Positions 1 through 5,267 of a stretch of DNA of 5,267 nt are shown here, piece by piece. Below the pieces are notes generated by a model. That model saw only the letters and a list, made by a program, of their open reading frames with translations. It was not told the DNA's origin and ran no database searches. Position 1 is the first letter of the stretch. Every line of letters begins with the position of its first letter. The stretch is from Desulfovibrionaceae bacterium (GTDB taxonomy: Bacteria; Desulfobacterota; Desulfovibrionia; Desulfovibrionales; Desulfovibrionaceae). The position numbers and the translations under genes were made by a program. The stretch lies in the NCBI GenBank assembly GCA_900770205.1, contig CAAGJV010000441.1:1-5267 (forward strand), written 5' to 3'.

Positions 1-19
1 CACGACGCTCTTCCGATCT
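1..19 (+). other. Illumina TruSeq adapter remnant (artefact)
   Basis: The first 19 bases, CACGACGCTCTTCCGATCT, are identical to the 3' end of the standard TruSeq universal adapter. They are not genomic. The coding frame of the TRAP permease begins to make sense only from base 20. The match is exact, and its partner adapter is found in inverse orientation at the other end of the window. Confidence 0.97.
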
Positions 20-1135
20 GCAGCCATAGAGTCTGCAGCCTCTACGGGTAGCCAGATGATGCCGCCTGTCATGGGAGCTACTGCTTTTCTTATGGCAGCA
101 TTTCTCGGTGTACCATTTCCATCCGTCATGATTGCGGCTTTCATTCCAGCTCTCCTATATTTTGCCGCTATTGCAGTCAACGTTGAACTGATAGCGCGTA
201 AATATAATATCAAGGGAATTACTGCTGATGTAGATATGCATATGCTTCTTGAACGAGGTTGTGTATTCGTCATTCCGCTTACCGTTCTGACAGTATTGCT
301 CATCATGCAGCTCAGTCCGGGGTTCACGGCTTTCTGGAGTACACTGCTCGTTATTGCCATTGGTTTTGCACGTAAAACGACAAGACCTTCCATGAAAGTA
401 TTTATTGAAGAAATGGCAAATGGTGCCATTCAAGCCTCAAAGATTGCCATCGTAGTAGCTGCTGTTGCCATTATCGCACAAGTAGTCATAAGCACAGGGC
501 TCGGCACCAAATTAGCTCAGGTTGTAGCAACGTTAAGCCAGGGCAATATAGCGATTACGCTCCTGCTTGCTATGGTTCTGTGCATAATCCTTGGATGCGG
601 CGTACCTAGTTCTGCAGCCTATGCACTGGTAGCCATTCTTGTCGTACCTGGCATTGTCAAGATGGGGGTCGATCCTTTCCAGATTCACTTCTTCTGTTTC
701 TATTTTGCTGTGATTTCATGCATTACGCCGCCTGTTGCAGTTGCTTCCCTTGGTGCAGCCTCCATCGCTGAAGCAAACTACACAAAAACTGGAATAGAGG
801 CTCTAAAAATGGCTGCCACCGGATTTCTTCTTCCCTTTTTCTTCGTATCCAACGGAGATCTGCTTCTTCGTGGAACAAGCTTTATCAGTACAAGTATGAG
901 TATTGGAGCCGCTGCTCTTTCAATACTTTGTTTTTCTTATACGGCATGGGGATACTGCTTCTGCAACGCTTCTACTGCTCAAAGAGTTTTTTCCTTCCTT
1001 GGAACGCTGCTTTTCGGAGGTTATGTAATCACTGGAAACTTGATTCTTTTTTGCTCAGGCTCAGTCGTTTTGGTGTTGTATCTTGTGTGGCAGAAAAAAT
1101 CAGCCGGTCACACAACGACGATTTCTGTAGAGTAA
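20..1135 (+). CDS. TRAP transporter fused permease (TAXI type), C-terminal part, 5' truncated
   Basis: Integral inner-membrane permease of a tripartite ATP-independent periplasmic (TRAP) transporter. It moves an organic-anion-type substrate, delivered by a periplasmic binding protein, using an ion gradient. About 371 residues are visible; fused DctQM-type permeases usually have 600-700, so roughly the N-terminal half is missing. The frame is open from base 20 and starts inside a family signature, AAIESAASTGSQMMPPVMG (nt 20-76), which matches the usual E-A-A-A-S-T-G-G-Q-I-M-P-P-V-M-G. The internal ATG at 56 is therefore not the start. A second signature, GCGVPSSAAY (nt 593-622), corresponds to the family's GMGLPTTAAY, and CITPPVAVASLGAASIAEAN (nt about 719-778) follows as expected. 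The rest is a series of hydrophobic helices with a short polar C-terminus ending at TAA. The binding-protein gene begins 23 nt downstream. Family assignment is firm; the substrate is unknown. Confidence 0.93.
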   Translation, partial: AAIESAASTGSQMMPPVMGATAFLMAAFLGVPFPSVMIAAFIPALLYFAAIAVNVELIARKYNIKGITADVDMHMLLERGCVFVIPLTVLTVLLIMQLSPGFTAFWSTLLVIAIGFARKTTRPSMKVFIEEMANGAIQASKIAIVVAAVAIIAQVVISTGLGTKLAQVVATLSQGNIAITLLLAMVLCIILGCGVPSSAAYALVAILVVPGIVKMGVDPFQIHFFCFYFAVISCITPPVAVASLGAASIAEANYTKTGIEALKMAATGFLLPFFFVSNGDLLLRGTSFISTSMSIGAAALSILCFSYTAWGYCFCNASTAQRVFSFLGTLLFGGYVITGNLILFCSGSVVLVLYLVWQKKSAGHTTTISVE

Positions 1136-1148
1136 CAATTCAATCTTT

Positions 1149-1152
1149 GGAG
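1149..1152 (+). promoter_or_regulatory. Ribosome binding site fixing the binding-protein start
   Basis: GGAG lies 6 nt before the ATG at 1159. This site decides the start of the solute-binding protein, because the frame is open for another 77 codons upstream inside the permease gene. Starting at 1159 also puts a clean signal peptide at the N-terminus. Confidence 0.8.
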
Positions 1153-1158
1153 AATGAA

Positions 1159-2163
1159 ATGAAACACCTTTACTGGAAGTTCGGTCTTGCTCTCGGTTCT
1201 CTTCTTCTCGGCTCTACTGTAGCAATGGCTACCAACGACACGCTGACGATCATAAGCGCACCTTTCGGAAAAACAGGTTATATCATGGGATCCGCATGTG
1301 AGGACATCATTAAAAAGTCCGACAGCGGTCTTAAGATCACCCAGGAAGAAGGATATGGCATGTTTTACAACATCAAAAAACTTGCCGCTGCTGATCCAGA
1401 AGCAAAGAAAACCATGATAATCATGGGAACTTATACATCCATGTGGCAGGCACAGAACGGCAAAGCTCCATTCAAAGCCCCTACCGCTACAGATATGCGT
1501 ATTCTTTTCTCCATGTACGACAGCGATTCCTGCTTTATGTCCCGAGATCCTCAGATAAAATCTATTCCTGACCTAGTCGGAAAGACTGTCGCCATTGGAA
1601 AGAAATCTCAGGATGTATACGGTACTTTCCTTTTTGACCATATCGAAGCCGGTTACGGACTTGGAAAGAAAATCGATGTCCAGTGGGTGGGAAATGCCAG
1701 TGCTCTTTCCAGTTTCAAAGATGGGCTCGCTGCAGCAGCTGGCGCTGATATTCTCAGCAATCCCGTGACTGGCAATGTCGTTCCCGGTCCGGCTGCAATT
1801 GAGGTGCAGGCATCTTTCGAGAATGTGAACTGGTTCGGTTCCAGCAAGGAAGCCATCGATAATGTTCTTAAGAAGACCGGTATCCCTTATACGGTTGTCA
1901 CTGTTTCAGCCAATACTTTCAAAGGGCAGACTCAAGAATTCCTAACTCTTGGTACTCCAAATTTCTGGGCGGCCTCCATCGAGATGCCCGAAGAAGTCGC
2001 CTATAAATTCGTCAGCACTATTATCAAGCATGTTGACGAGTTCAAAACCTACCACGCGGCCGGCAAGCTGATCACCAGAGAAGCTCTCTGCTATGGCATC
2101 AGCAAAGAACAGCTTCATCCTGGTGCATACAGAGCTTACAAAGAAGCCGGACTTATCAAGTAA
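1159..2163 (+). CDS. TAXI family TRAP transporter solute-binding protein
   Basis: Periplasmic substrate receptor of the TRAP transporter encoded just upstream, 334 residues, a normal length for the TAXI family. Residues 1-24 form a Sec signal peptide: positively charged start (MKHLYWK), hydrophobic core FGLALGSLLLG, and a likely cleavage after AMA (residue 24). The mature protein opens with LTIISAPFGKTGYIMG (29-44), matching the family's glycine-rich substrate loop near the N-terminus. IPDLVGKTVAIGKKS (136-150) corresponds to the usual D-L-x-G-K-x-V-x-x-G segment. The C-terminus, LHPGAYRAYKEAGLIK (319-334), is typical of TAXI proteins. The loop is less glycine-rich than the common GGTGGTYYP-like form, so ligand contacts may differ. 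Gene order is permease then receptor, with a 23-nt gap, consistent with one transcript. The next gene follows after 24 nt. The ligand cannot be deduced. Confidence 0.92.
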   Translation: MKHLYWKFGLALGSLLLGSTVAMATNDTLTIISAPFGKTGYIMGSACEDIIKKSDSGLKITQEEGYGMFYNIKKLAAADPEAKKTMIIMGTYTSMWQAQNGKAPFKAPTATDMRILFSMYDSDSCFMSRDPQIKSIPDLVGKTVAIGKKSQDVYGTFLFDHIEAGYGLGKKIDVQWVGNASALSSFKDGLAAAAGADILSNPVTGNVVPGPAAIEVQASFENVNWFGSSKEAIDNVLKKTGIPYTVVTVSANTFKGQTQEFLTLGTPNFWAASIEMPEEVAYKFVSTIIKHVDEFKTYHAAGKLITREALCYGISKEQLHPGAYRAYKEAGLIK

Positions 2164-2175
2164 TGTTGTTTGTTT

Positions 2176-2181
2176 GAGGTG
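2176..2181 (+). promoter_or_regulatory. Ribosome binding site fixing the cyclase start
   Basis: GAGGTG sits 6 nt before the ATG at 2188. It supports that ATG over an in-frame TTG at 2170, which lies upstream of the site and has no good ribosome binding site of its own. Confidence 0.8.
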
Positions 2182-2187
2182 TTAGAA

Positions 2188-2895
2188 ATGCTTGGAAAAA
2201 TTATTGATCTCAGCCTGACCATCGACCCTGCACAGAAGCACATTCAATTTCCCCGCAAGCATCTTTGTAATGCTGAGGAACCTGGTACAGTGTTCCACAC
2301 CACGTCTACCGTTAAACAGATGGGCTTTCTCTCTACCAACGTTTCCATGACAACGCAGAGCTTCACCCATATCGATGTACCTATCCATTGCTTCGAGGAT
2401 GGTTTTGCCTGTCATGAACTTCCTCTTGATTACGTTATCGGCGAAGCATGTGTTATTGATATGACACATAAGAAACCAGGAGAAGGTGTTTCTGCCGCAG
2501 ATCTTGAAGCTTCGGGGGCCGATGTCCGCAAAGGTGATATTGCCATCATCCGTACTGGCTGGACCGACAAGGCATGGGGAACAGAACGATTCTGGAATGA
2601 GATGATCTATCTTGAAAATGATGCCTGTGACTGGCTCATTAAAAAAGGCATCAAGGCACTGGCACAGGATTTCATGACCGACGAAAGCCCTATGAAGCAG
2701 TCTGGAGGCAAAGCTGGGGCTGGTTACAGCGGATATGCTCATAGAGAATTTCTGAGCAGAGGCATTATTCTCATTGAATGGTGCACGAACATGTGTGCTA
2801 TCTCCAAGGAACGTGTATTCTTTGTGTGTCTTCCCCTCAAACTTCTTGGAACAGACGGTTCTGCTTCTCGAGTTATCGCTATAGAATCTGTGTAA
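2188..2895 (+). CDS. Cyclase family metal-dependent hydrolase (kynurenine formamidase-like)
   Basis: Probable cytoplasmic hydrolase of the cyclase superfamily (Pfam Cyclase; KynB and isatin hydrolase belong here), which cleaves amide or lactone-like bonds using divalent metal. It has 235 residues and no signal peptide, a usual size. The opening IIDLSLTID resembles the family N-terminus. The core motif is QSFTHIDVPIH (57-67), aligned with the family's H-x-G-T-H-x-D-x-P-x-H. It keeps H61, D63 and H67, but the first metal ligand His is Gln57 and the Gly is Phe59. The second half of the site is present: AHREFLSRGIILIE gives H185 and E197, exactly the 12-residue spacing of KynB His160 and Glu172. 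PLKLLGTDGSASRVIAIE (216-233) is the standard C-terminal strand region. It follows the TRAP binding-protein gene by 24 nt, so it probably acts on the imported compound or a derivative. Calling it kynurenine formamidase would go too far: no other tryptophan-pathway gene is present. Confidence 0.88.
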   Translation: MLGKIIDLSLTIDPAQKHIQFPRKHLCNAEEPGTVFHTTSTVKQMGFLSTNVSMTTQSFTHIDVPIHCFEDGFACHELPLDYVIGEACVIDMTHKKPGEGVSAADLEASGADVRKGDIAIIRTGWTDKAWGTERFWNEMIYLENDACDWLIKKGIKALAQDFMTDESPMKQSGGKAGAGYSGYAHREFLSRGIILIEWCTNMCAISKERVFFVCLPLKLLGTDGSASRVIAIESV

Positions 2896-2912
2896 TTCCA
2901 TAACGCCTGCTT

Positions 2913-2944
2913 AACAACGCCGCTCGAAAGGGCGGCGTTTGTTT
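2913..2944 (+). terminator. GC-rich hairpin between cyclase and EIIC-like gene (terminator or attenuator)
   Basis: AACGCCGCTC (2916-2925) pairs with GGGCGGCGTT (2930-2939) through ten base pairs, one of them a G-T wobble, closing a GAAA tetraloop of the GNRA type. Allowing one bulged T at 2940, three more pairs form (2913-2915 with 2941-2943). The T-rich tail TTTGTTT (2938-2944) is short, interrupted and partly inside the stem. Only 10 nt separate the end of the tail from the next start codon, whose AGGA begins at 2945. The structure resembles an intrinsic terminator, but its position suggests partial termination, transcript processing or masking of the next ribosome binding site. Confidence 0.65.
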
Positions 2945-2954
2945 AGGATACACC

Positions 2955-3983
2955 ATGACTATACTTCCTTCCTCTGTTTCTGCATTTCTTGAGCGTAAAA
3001 ATGTGTATTTTTCCGTGCAGAGATACGGAGTGGACGCCCTCGGCTCCATGGCACTCGGACTCTTTGCTTCGCTCATTATCGGCCTTATACTGAAAACTGC
3101 CGGAGACAAACTGGAAATTGAGTTCCTTATTACCGTAGGTAAGCAGGCAATGAGCATGTCAGGTCCCTGCATCGGAGTAGCCGTTGCCTATGGCCTCAAA
3201 GCCCCCATTCTTGTTCTGTTCTCTTCTGCCGTAACAGGAATGGCTGGTGCAGCTGCAGGAGGCCCAGCAGGAGCCTTTGTCGCCGCTGCCGTAGGTTCTG
3301 AATTTGGCAAGATGATCTCCAAAGAAACAGGCCTTGATATTATCCTTACCCCTGCGATTACATTAATGACAGGCGTATTAGCCGGAATGTCGGTCGGGCC
3401 AGGTATAGCCGCATTTATGGCTGGACTTGGTAAGCTTATCATGACAGCAACGGAAATGCAGCCACTTCCCATGGGAATATTTGTTTCTGTGATTATGGGA
3501 ATTACTCTGACACTTCCCATATCCAGCGCAGCTATAGCCATCATGCTGAATCTTGGAGGACTTGCTGCAGGAGCTGCTACGGTTGGCTGCTGTTGTCATC
3601 TCATCGGGTTTGCGATAGCCGGATACAAAGACAACGGCCCCAGCGGACTTGTAAGTCTTGGACTCGGCTGTTCCATGCTTCAAGTCCCCAATATCATAAA
3701 AAATCCTCGTATATGGATAGGCCCCATTGTTTCAAGTGCCATTCTCGGCCCCATAGTAACTACAATCTATCCCATGCAGAACCTTCCAGAAGGAGCAGGA
3801 ATGGGAAGCAGTGGTCTTGTCGGTCAAATCAGCACTTTTGCAGCAATGGGAACTGGCATTGATGTATGGATAGGCATTGCCCTGTTTCATTTTATTCTTC
3901 CTGGGCTCCTCACGGGAGTTATAGCTGCCATTCTGAAAAGACAAGGCTGGATACATGATGGTGACATGCGCATTCCAGATTAA
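2955..3983 (+). CDS. PfoR-like PTS_EIIC_2 family membrane protein (orphan PTS IIC)
   Basis: Polytopic inner-membrane protein of 342 residues belonging to the PTS_EIIC_2/COG3641 (PfoR) family, annotated either as sugar PTS subunit IIC or as a putative toxin regulator. The characteristic region is NGPSGLVSLGLGCSMLQVP (227-245), then NIIKNPRIWIGPIVSSAILGP (246-266) and EGAGMGSSGLVGQISTFAAMG (279-299), all family hallmarks. Hydrophobic segments are clear at about 26-48, 72-115, 128-160, 172-222, 254-272 and 302-328. GCCCHLIGFA (211-220) carries three adjacent cysteines, where I recall this family more often having a single Cys followed by small residues. The start at 2955 has AGGA (2945-2948) 6 nt upstream. 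No IIA or IIB domain is fused or adjacent, so phosphorylation-coupled sugar transport is unproven. It lies 59 nt after the cyclase, beyond a hairpin, and probably belongs to the same transcription unit. Substrate unknown. Confidence 0.9.
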   Translation: MTILPSSVSAFLERKNVYFSVQRYGVDALGSMALGLFASLIIGLILKTAGDKLEIEFLITVGKQAMSMSGPCIGVAVAYGLKAPILVLFSSAVTGMAGAAAGGPAGAFVAAAVGSEFGKMISKETGLDIILTPAITLMTGVLAGMSVGPGIAAFMAGLGKLIMTATEMQPLPMGIFVSVIMGITLTLPISSAAIAIMLNLGGLAAGAATVGCCCHLIGFAIAGYKDNGPSGLVSLGLGCSMLQVPNIIKNPRIWIGPIVSSAILGPIVTTIYPMQNLPEGAGMGSSGLVGQISTFAAMGTGIDVWIGIALFHFILPGLLTGVIAAILKRQGWIHDGDMRIPD

Positions 3984-4020
3984 TGTTTTTAACTGCCTCC
4001 CCAACTTATGGTAAAACATT
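3982..4020 (+). terminator. Weak AT-rich hairpin after the EIIC-like gene
   Basis: AATGTTTT (3982-3989) and AAAACATT (4013-4020) are perfect 8-nt inverted repeats separated by 23 nt, followed by TTA. The left arm overlaps the TAA stop codon. The stem is nearly all A-T and the loop is long, so this is at best a weak terminator for the left operon. Confidence 0.3.
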
Positions 4021-4034
4021 TTATCATGTATTAT

Positions 4035-4052
4035 AAAAAAGCTAGTTCTTTT
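4035..4052 (-). terminator. Possible weak terminator of the pyridoxal kinase gene
   Basis: Read on the minus strand, AAAAG (4052-4048), a 6-nt loop and CTTTT (4041-4037) form a 5-bp stem followed by a run totalling six T (4040-4035). It lies about 35 nt past the kinase stop codon. The stem is too short for confidence. The remainder of the 3984-4085 convergent gap is AT-rich and holds only a small palindrome, TAGTAAGAATTACTA (4052-4066). Confidence 0.3.
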
Positions 4053-4085
4053 AGTAAGAATTACTATCTATTATTGATAATATAA

Positions 4086-4952
4086 TTAAAACTCGGCATA
4101 TCGCCCGCTCGTAAAAGGCATCCGGAGGGAAGGAAGAGTACGTTCCAGAAGAACCCCGTCACGGTGAGGCGTGTCATAGCCGTATGTCGCCTGAATACCT
4201 AGAGAAACAAACTGCACTGCCCTGTCTACGGCAACAGGAAGACAATCTCCCTGCAGCAAGCTCCCCGTAAGCACACTGGCAAAAGCATCTCCTGTTCCCG
4301 GATAGAAGGCATTGAGAAATGGAGCTTCCACCTGCCAGAAACGCTTGCCGTCATAGGCCAGCGTGGCAATCTTGTCTGGAGAAGATGCTGGTGCACTGGT
4401 AATAACAACAGCCGAAGGCCCCATGGCTGAAAGAGCTCTGAGCTGTTCCTTCAATCCCTCTCTGGTGATGTTTGCATGATAGGGCTCCCCCAGAAGAAAT
4501 GCCGCTTCCGTAAGGTTGGGAGTAATGATATCCGCCTGACGAACAAGAGCACGCATGGCTTCTACCATTTCCGGCGTTTGCGTAGGGTCCAGCCTACCGT
4601 TATCGCCCAACACAGGGTCAACGACAGCTATGCCGCCAGGCATACGAAATTCCCGTATACATCTCCCGGCAAAGCCGGACTGTTCCGGACTGCCAAGAAA
4701 ACCGGAATACACAGCATCAAACTTCAGCCCAAGCCTATGCCAGTGATCCATCATGGGCGCCATCTGATCGGTAAGATCAAGAAAAGTAAAATCATCGACT
4801 CCCGATGTCTGTGAAGAAAGCACAGCCGTAGGCAAGGGACAAACCTGTATTCCCATAGTTGCCAGAACAGGAATGGCAACCGTAAGCGAAGCCCGGCCAA
4901 AACCGGAAAGATCATGGATAGCCGCGACCCGGAGAACAGGTACTCCTTGCAT
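4086..4952 (-). CDS. Pyridoxal/pyridoxamine kinase (ribokinase superfamily)
   Basis: Cytoplasmic enzyme that phosphorylates pyridoxal, pyridoxamine or pyridoxine with ATP in the vitamin B6 salvage pathway. It has 288 residues, a full family length. Motifs in order: HDLSGFGRASLT (13-24) at the N-terminal substrate side; LSSQTSGVDDFTFLDLTDQM (45-64), the lid and substrate region; YSGFLGS (82-88); DPVLGDNGRL (112-121); TPNLTEAAFLLG (144-155), a hallmark of the family; and GTGDAFAS (219-226), the anion hole with D222 as catalytic base. The ATG at 4952 is preceded 5 nt upstream by AAGGAG (4963-4958), so the start is secure. This arrangement fits the short single-domain 'pyridoxamine kinase' subgroup of PdxK/PdxY rather than the bifunctional ThiD. 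It is convergent with the TRAP operon and divergent from a TetR regulator gene. I infer salvage of B6 vitamers; which vitamer is preferred cannot be told. Confidence 0.92.
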   Translation of the reverse strand: MQGVPVLRVAAIHDLSGFGRASLTVAIPVLATMGIQVCPLPTAVLSSQTSGVDDFTFLDLTDQMAPMMDHWHRLGLKFDAVYSGFLGSPEQSGFAGRCIREFRMPGGIAVVDPVLGDNGRLDPTQTPEMVEAMRALVRQADIITPNLTEAAFLLGEPYHANITREGLKEQLRALSAMGPSAVVITSAPASSPDKIATLAYDGKRFWQVEAPFLNAFYPGTGDAFASVLTGSLLQGDCLPVAVDRAVQFVSLGIQATYGYDTPHRDGVLLERTLPSLRMPFTSGRYAEF

Positions 4953-4987
4953 ATCTGCTCCTTCATGGAAAGATTTAACGGAAAGAA

Positions 4988-5016
4988 AGTGTACGCCCTG
5001 CCCTCTGGCTTGTCAC
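4988..5016 (-). promoter_or_regulatory. Candidate promoter of the pyridoxal kinase gene
   Basis: On the minus strand GTGACA (5016-5011) and TACACT (4993-4988) are separated by 17 nt. They match the sigma70 consensus at 5 of 6 and 4 of 6 positions. Transcription would start near 4981, giving a leader of about 30 nt before the ATG with AAGGAG inside it. A second AT-rich option (TATAAA near 5030-5035) lacks a good -35 box. Confidence 0.42.
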
Positions 5017-5030
5017 CTGTAACCTGTTTT

Positions 5031-5058
5031 ATAATTAATTGTTCGATTGACTAATTAT
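5031..5058. promoter_or_regulatory. 28-nt interrupted palindrome, candidate TetR operator
   Basis: The two 14-nt halves of 5031-5058, ATAATTAATTGTTC and GATTGACTAATTAT, are symmetric at 10 of 14 positions about a central TCGA (5043-5046). The outer 7 nt arms are perfect (ATAATTA and TAATTAT). It covers the -35 box of the regulator promoter (5047-5052) and lies 14 nt beyond the -35 box of the kinase promoter. TetR proteins usually bind such palindromes beside their own gene, so autorepression is a reasonable inference. Confidence 0.5.
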
Positions 5059-5074
5059 TTTTTATCACTATAAT
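5047..5074 (+). promoter_or_regulatory. Sigma70-type promoter of the TetR gene
   Basis: TTGACT (5047-5052) and a perfect TATAAT (5069-5074) are separated by 16 nt. The expected start near 5081 leaves a leader of about 20 nt that includes the GGAGG at 5086-5090. This is the best promoter in the window. Confidence 0.75.
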
Positions 5075-5099
5075 TTTTCTTCGATGGAGGTGCTCGTTT

Positions 5100-5254
5100 A
5101 TGAATAAATCACAGAATTATGAAGAAGATAAACGCCGCTGCAAAGGGCAGAATACAAAGGAAGCTCTTATTAATGCTGCCCTCCATCTCTTTGGGGAAAG
5201 AGGATTCGATGGCACGAGTACACGAGCACTCGCACAGGCTGCAGGATGCAACAT
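5100..5254 (+). CDS. TetR family transcriptional regulator, N-terminal part, 3' truncated
   Basis: Only the first 51 complete codons are present before the adapter. They contain the start of the TetR_N DNA-binding domain: NTKEALINAALHLFGERGFDGTSTRALAQAAGCN (residues 18-51), matching the family's helix 1 and the beginning of the helix-turn-helix (about 39-51). The expected continuation around I/V-x-Y-H-F is missing. The LI-x-AAL-x-LFGE-x-GF-x-x-TSTR wording is like CecR/YbiH-type regulators, but the ligand-binding domain that would decide this is absent. The ATG at 5100 has GGAGG (5086-5090) 9 nt upstream and a strong promoter before it. The gene is divergent from pyridoxal kinase; whether it controls the kinase, itself or lost downstream genes is unknown. 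Codon 52 (5253-5255) runs into the adapter and should not be translated. Confidence 0.88.
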
Positions 5255-5267
5255 AGATCGGAAGAGC
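5255..5267 (-). other. Illumina TruSeq adapter remnant (artefact)
   Basis: AGATCGGAAGAGC is the exact universal start of the TruSeq read-through adapter and the reverse complement of bases 7-19. It is not genomic, and it cuts the TetR gene artificially. Confidence 0.97.

Noticed and set aside
17..40. 9-bp direct repeat TCTGCAGCC (17-25 and 32-40)
   Set aside because: The first copy includes three adapter bases, and the rest is two Ala-Ala codon pairs in the permease.
928..1158. N-terminal extension of the binding protein by 77 codons inside the permease gene
   Set aside because: The extension overlaps the permease in another frame. The ATG at 1159 has a good ribosome binding site and gives a proper signal peptide.
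2170..2187. TTG start for the cyclase adding six residues
   Set aside because: GAGGTG at 2176-2181 lies downstream of the TTG and is well placed for the ATG at 2188.
2182..2901. Open frame of 239 codons on the minus strand covering the whole cyclase gene
   Set aside because: It is fully antisense to a gene with clear family motifs, shows no recognisable domain, and its composition is what codon bias in the cyclase would produce.
3188..4019. Several open frames on both strands overlapping the EIIC-like gene
   Set aside because: They are low-complexity shadows of Gly/Ala-rich codons, lack domains, and overlap a clear family member.
4052..4066. Palindrome TAGTAAGAATTACTA as a regulator site
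   Set aside because: It is short, AT-rich and in a convergent gap where no promoter is expected; chance is a sufficient explanation.
4226..4966. Alternative frames overlapping the pyridoxal kinase gene, including an ATG at 4966 on the minus strand
   Set aside because: The kinase frame carries all family motifs from end to end; the others carry none.
7..5267. Terminal inverted repeats of a transposon
   Set aside because: Both repeats are Illumina adapter; no transposase or target duplication is present.

Overview
The window is about 5.2 kb of bacterial DNA (positions 20-5254) with remnants of Illumina TruSeq adapter at both ends (1-19 and 5255-5267). It is therefore an untrimmed contig or synthetic long read. 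The genes cut at each end are broken by sequencing, not by biology. Gene density is high, Shine-Dalgarno sites are canonical, and one sigma70-type promoter is very good. The presence of a periplasmic-binding-protein TRAP transporter and a CecR-like TetR N-terminus suggests a Gram-negative anaerobe. Desulfovibrionaceae-like or Synergistota-like gut bacteria are possible, but this taxonomic guess is weak.

Left part (20-3983, plus strand) is a probable operon of four co-directional genes. In order they are: the C-terminal part of a fused TRAP (TAXI-type) permease; its TAXI-family periplasmic solute-binding protein; a metal-dependent cyclase/kynurenine-formamidase-like hydrolase; and a PfoR-like PTS_EIIC_2 membrane protein. 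The first two gaps are only 23-24 nt. The third (59 nt) contains a strong GC-rich hairpin that ends just before the ribosome binding site of the EIIC gene, so it may tune expression of that gene. The layout suggests uptake of a small carboxylated compound by the TRAP system and hydrolysis in the cytoplasm by the cyclase. The EIIC-like protein would be a second transporter or an exporter. The substrate cannot be read from the sequence.

Middle (3984-4085) is a 102-nt AT-rich convergent gap with only weak hairpins.

Right part holds a pyridoxal/pyridoxamine kinase gene on the minus strand (4086-4952). It is divergent from the first 51 codons of a TetR-family regulator (5100 onward). The 147-nt divergent gap contains a TTGACT-N16-TATAAT promoter for the regulator, a plausible promoter for the kinase, and a 28-nt interrupted palindrome centred on TCGA that overlaps the regulator's -35 box. 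That palindrome is a good candidate for the TetR operator.

Nothing here is demonstrably a new system. The most interesting points are the TRAP-TAXI/cyclase/orphan-EIIC association, the substituted metal ligand in the cyclase, the inter-gene hairpin, and the candidate operator.
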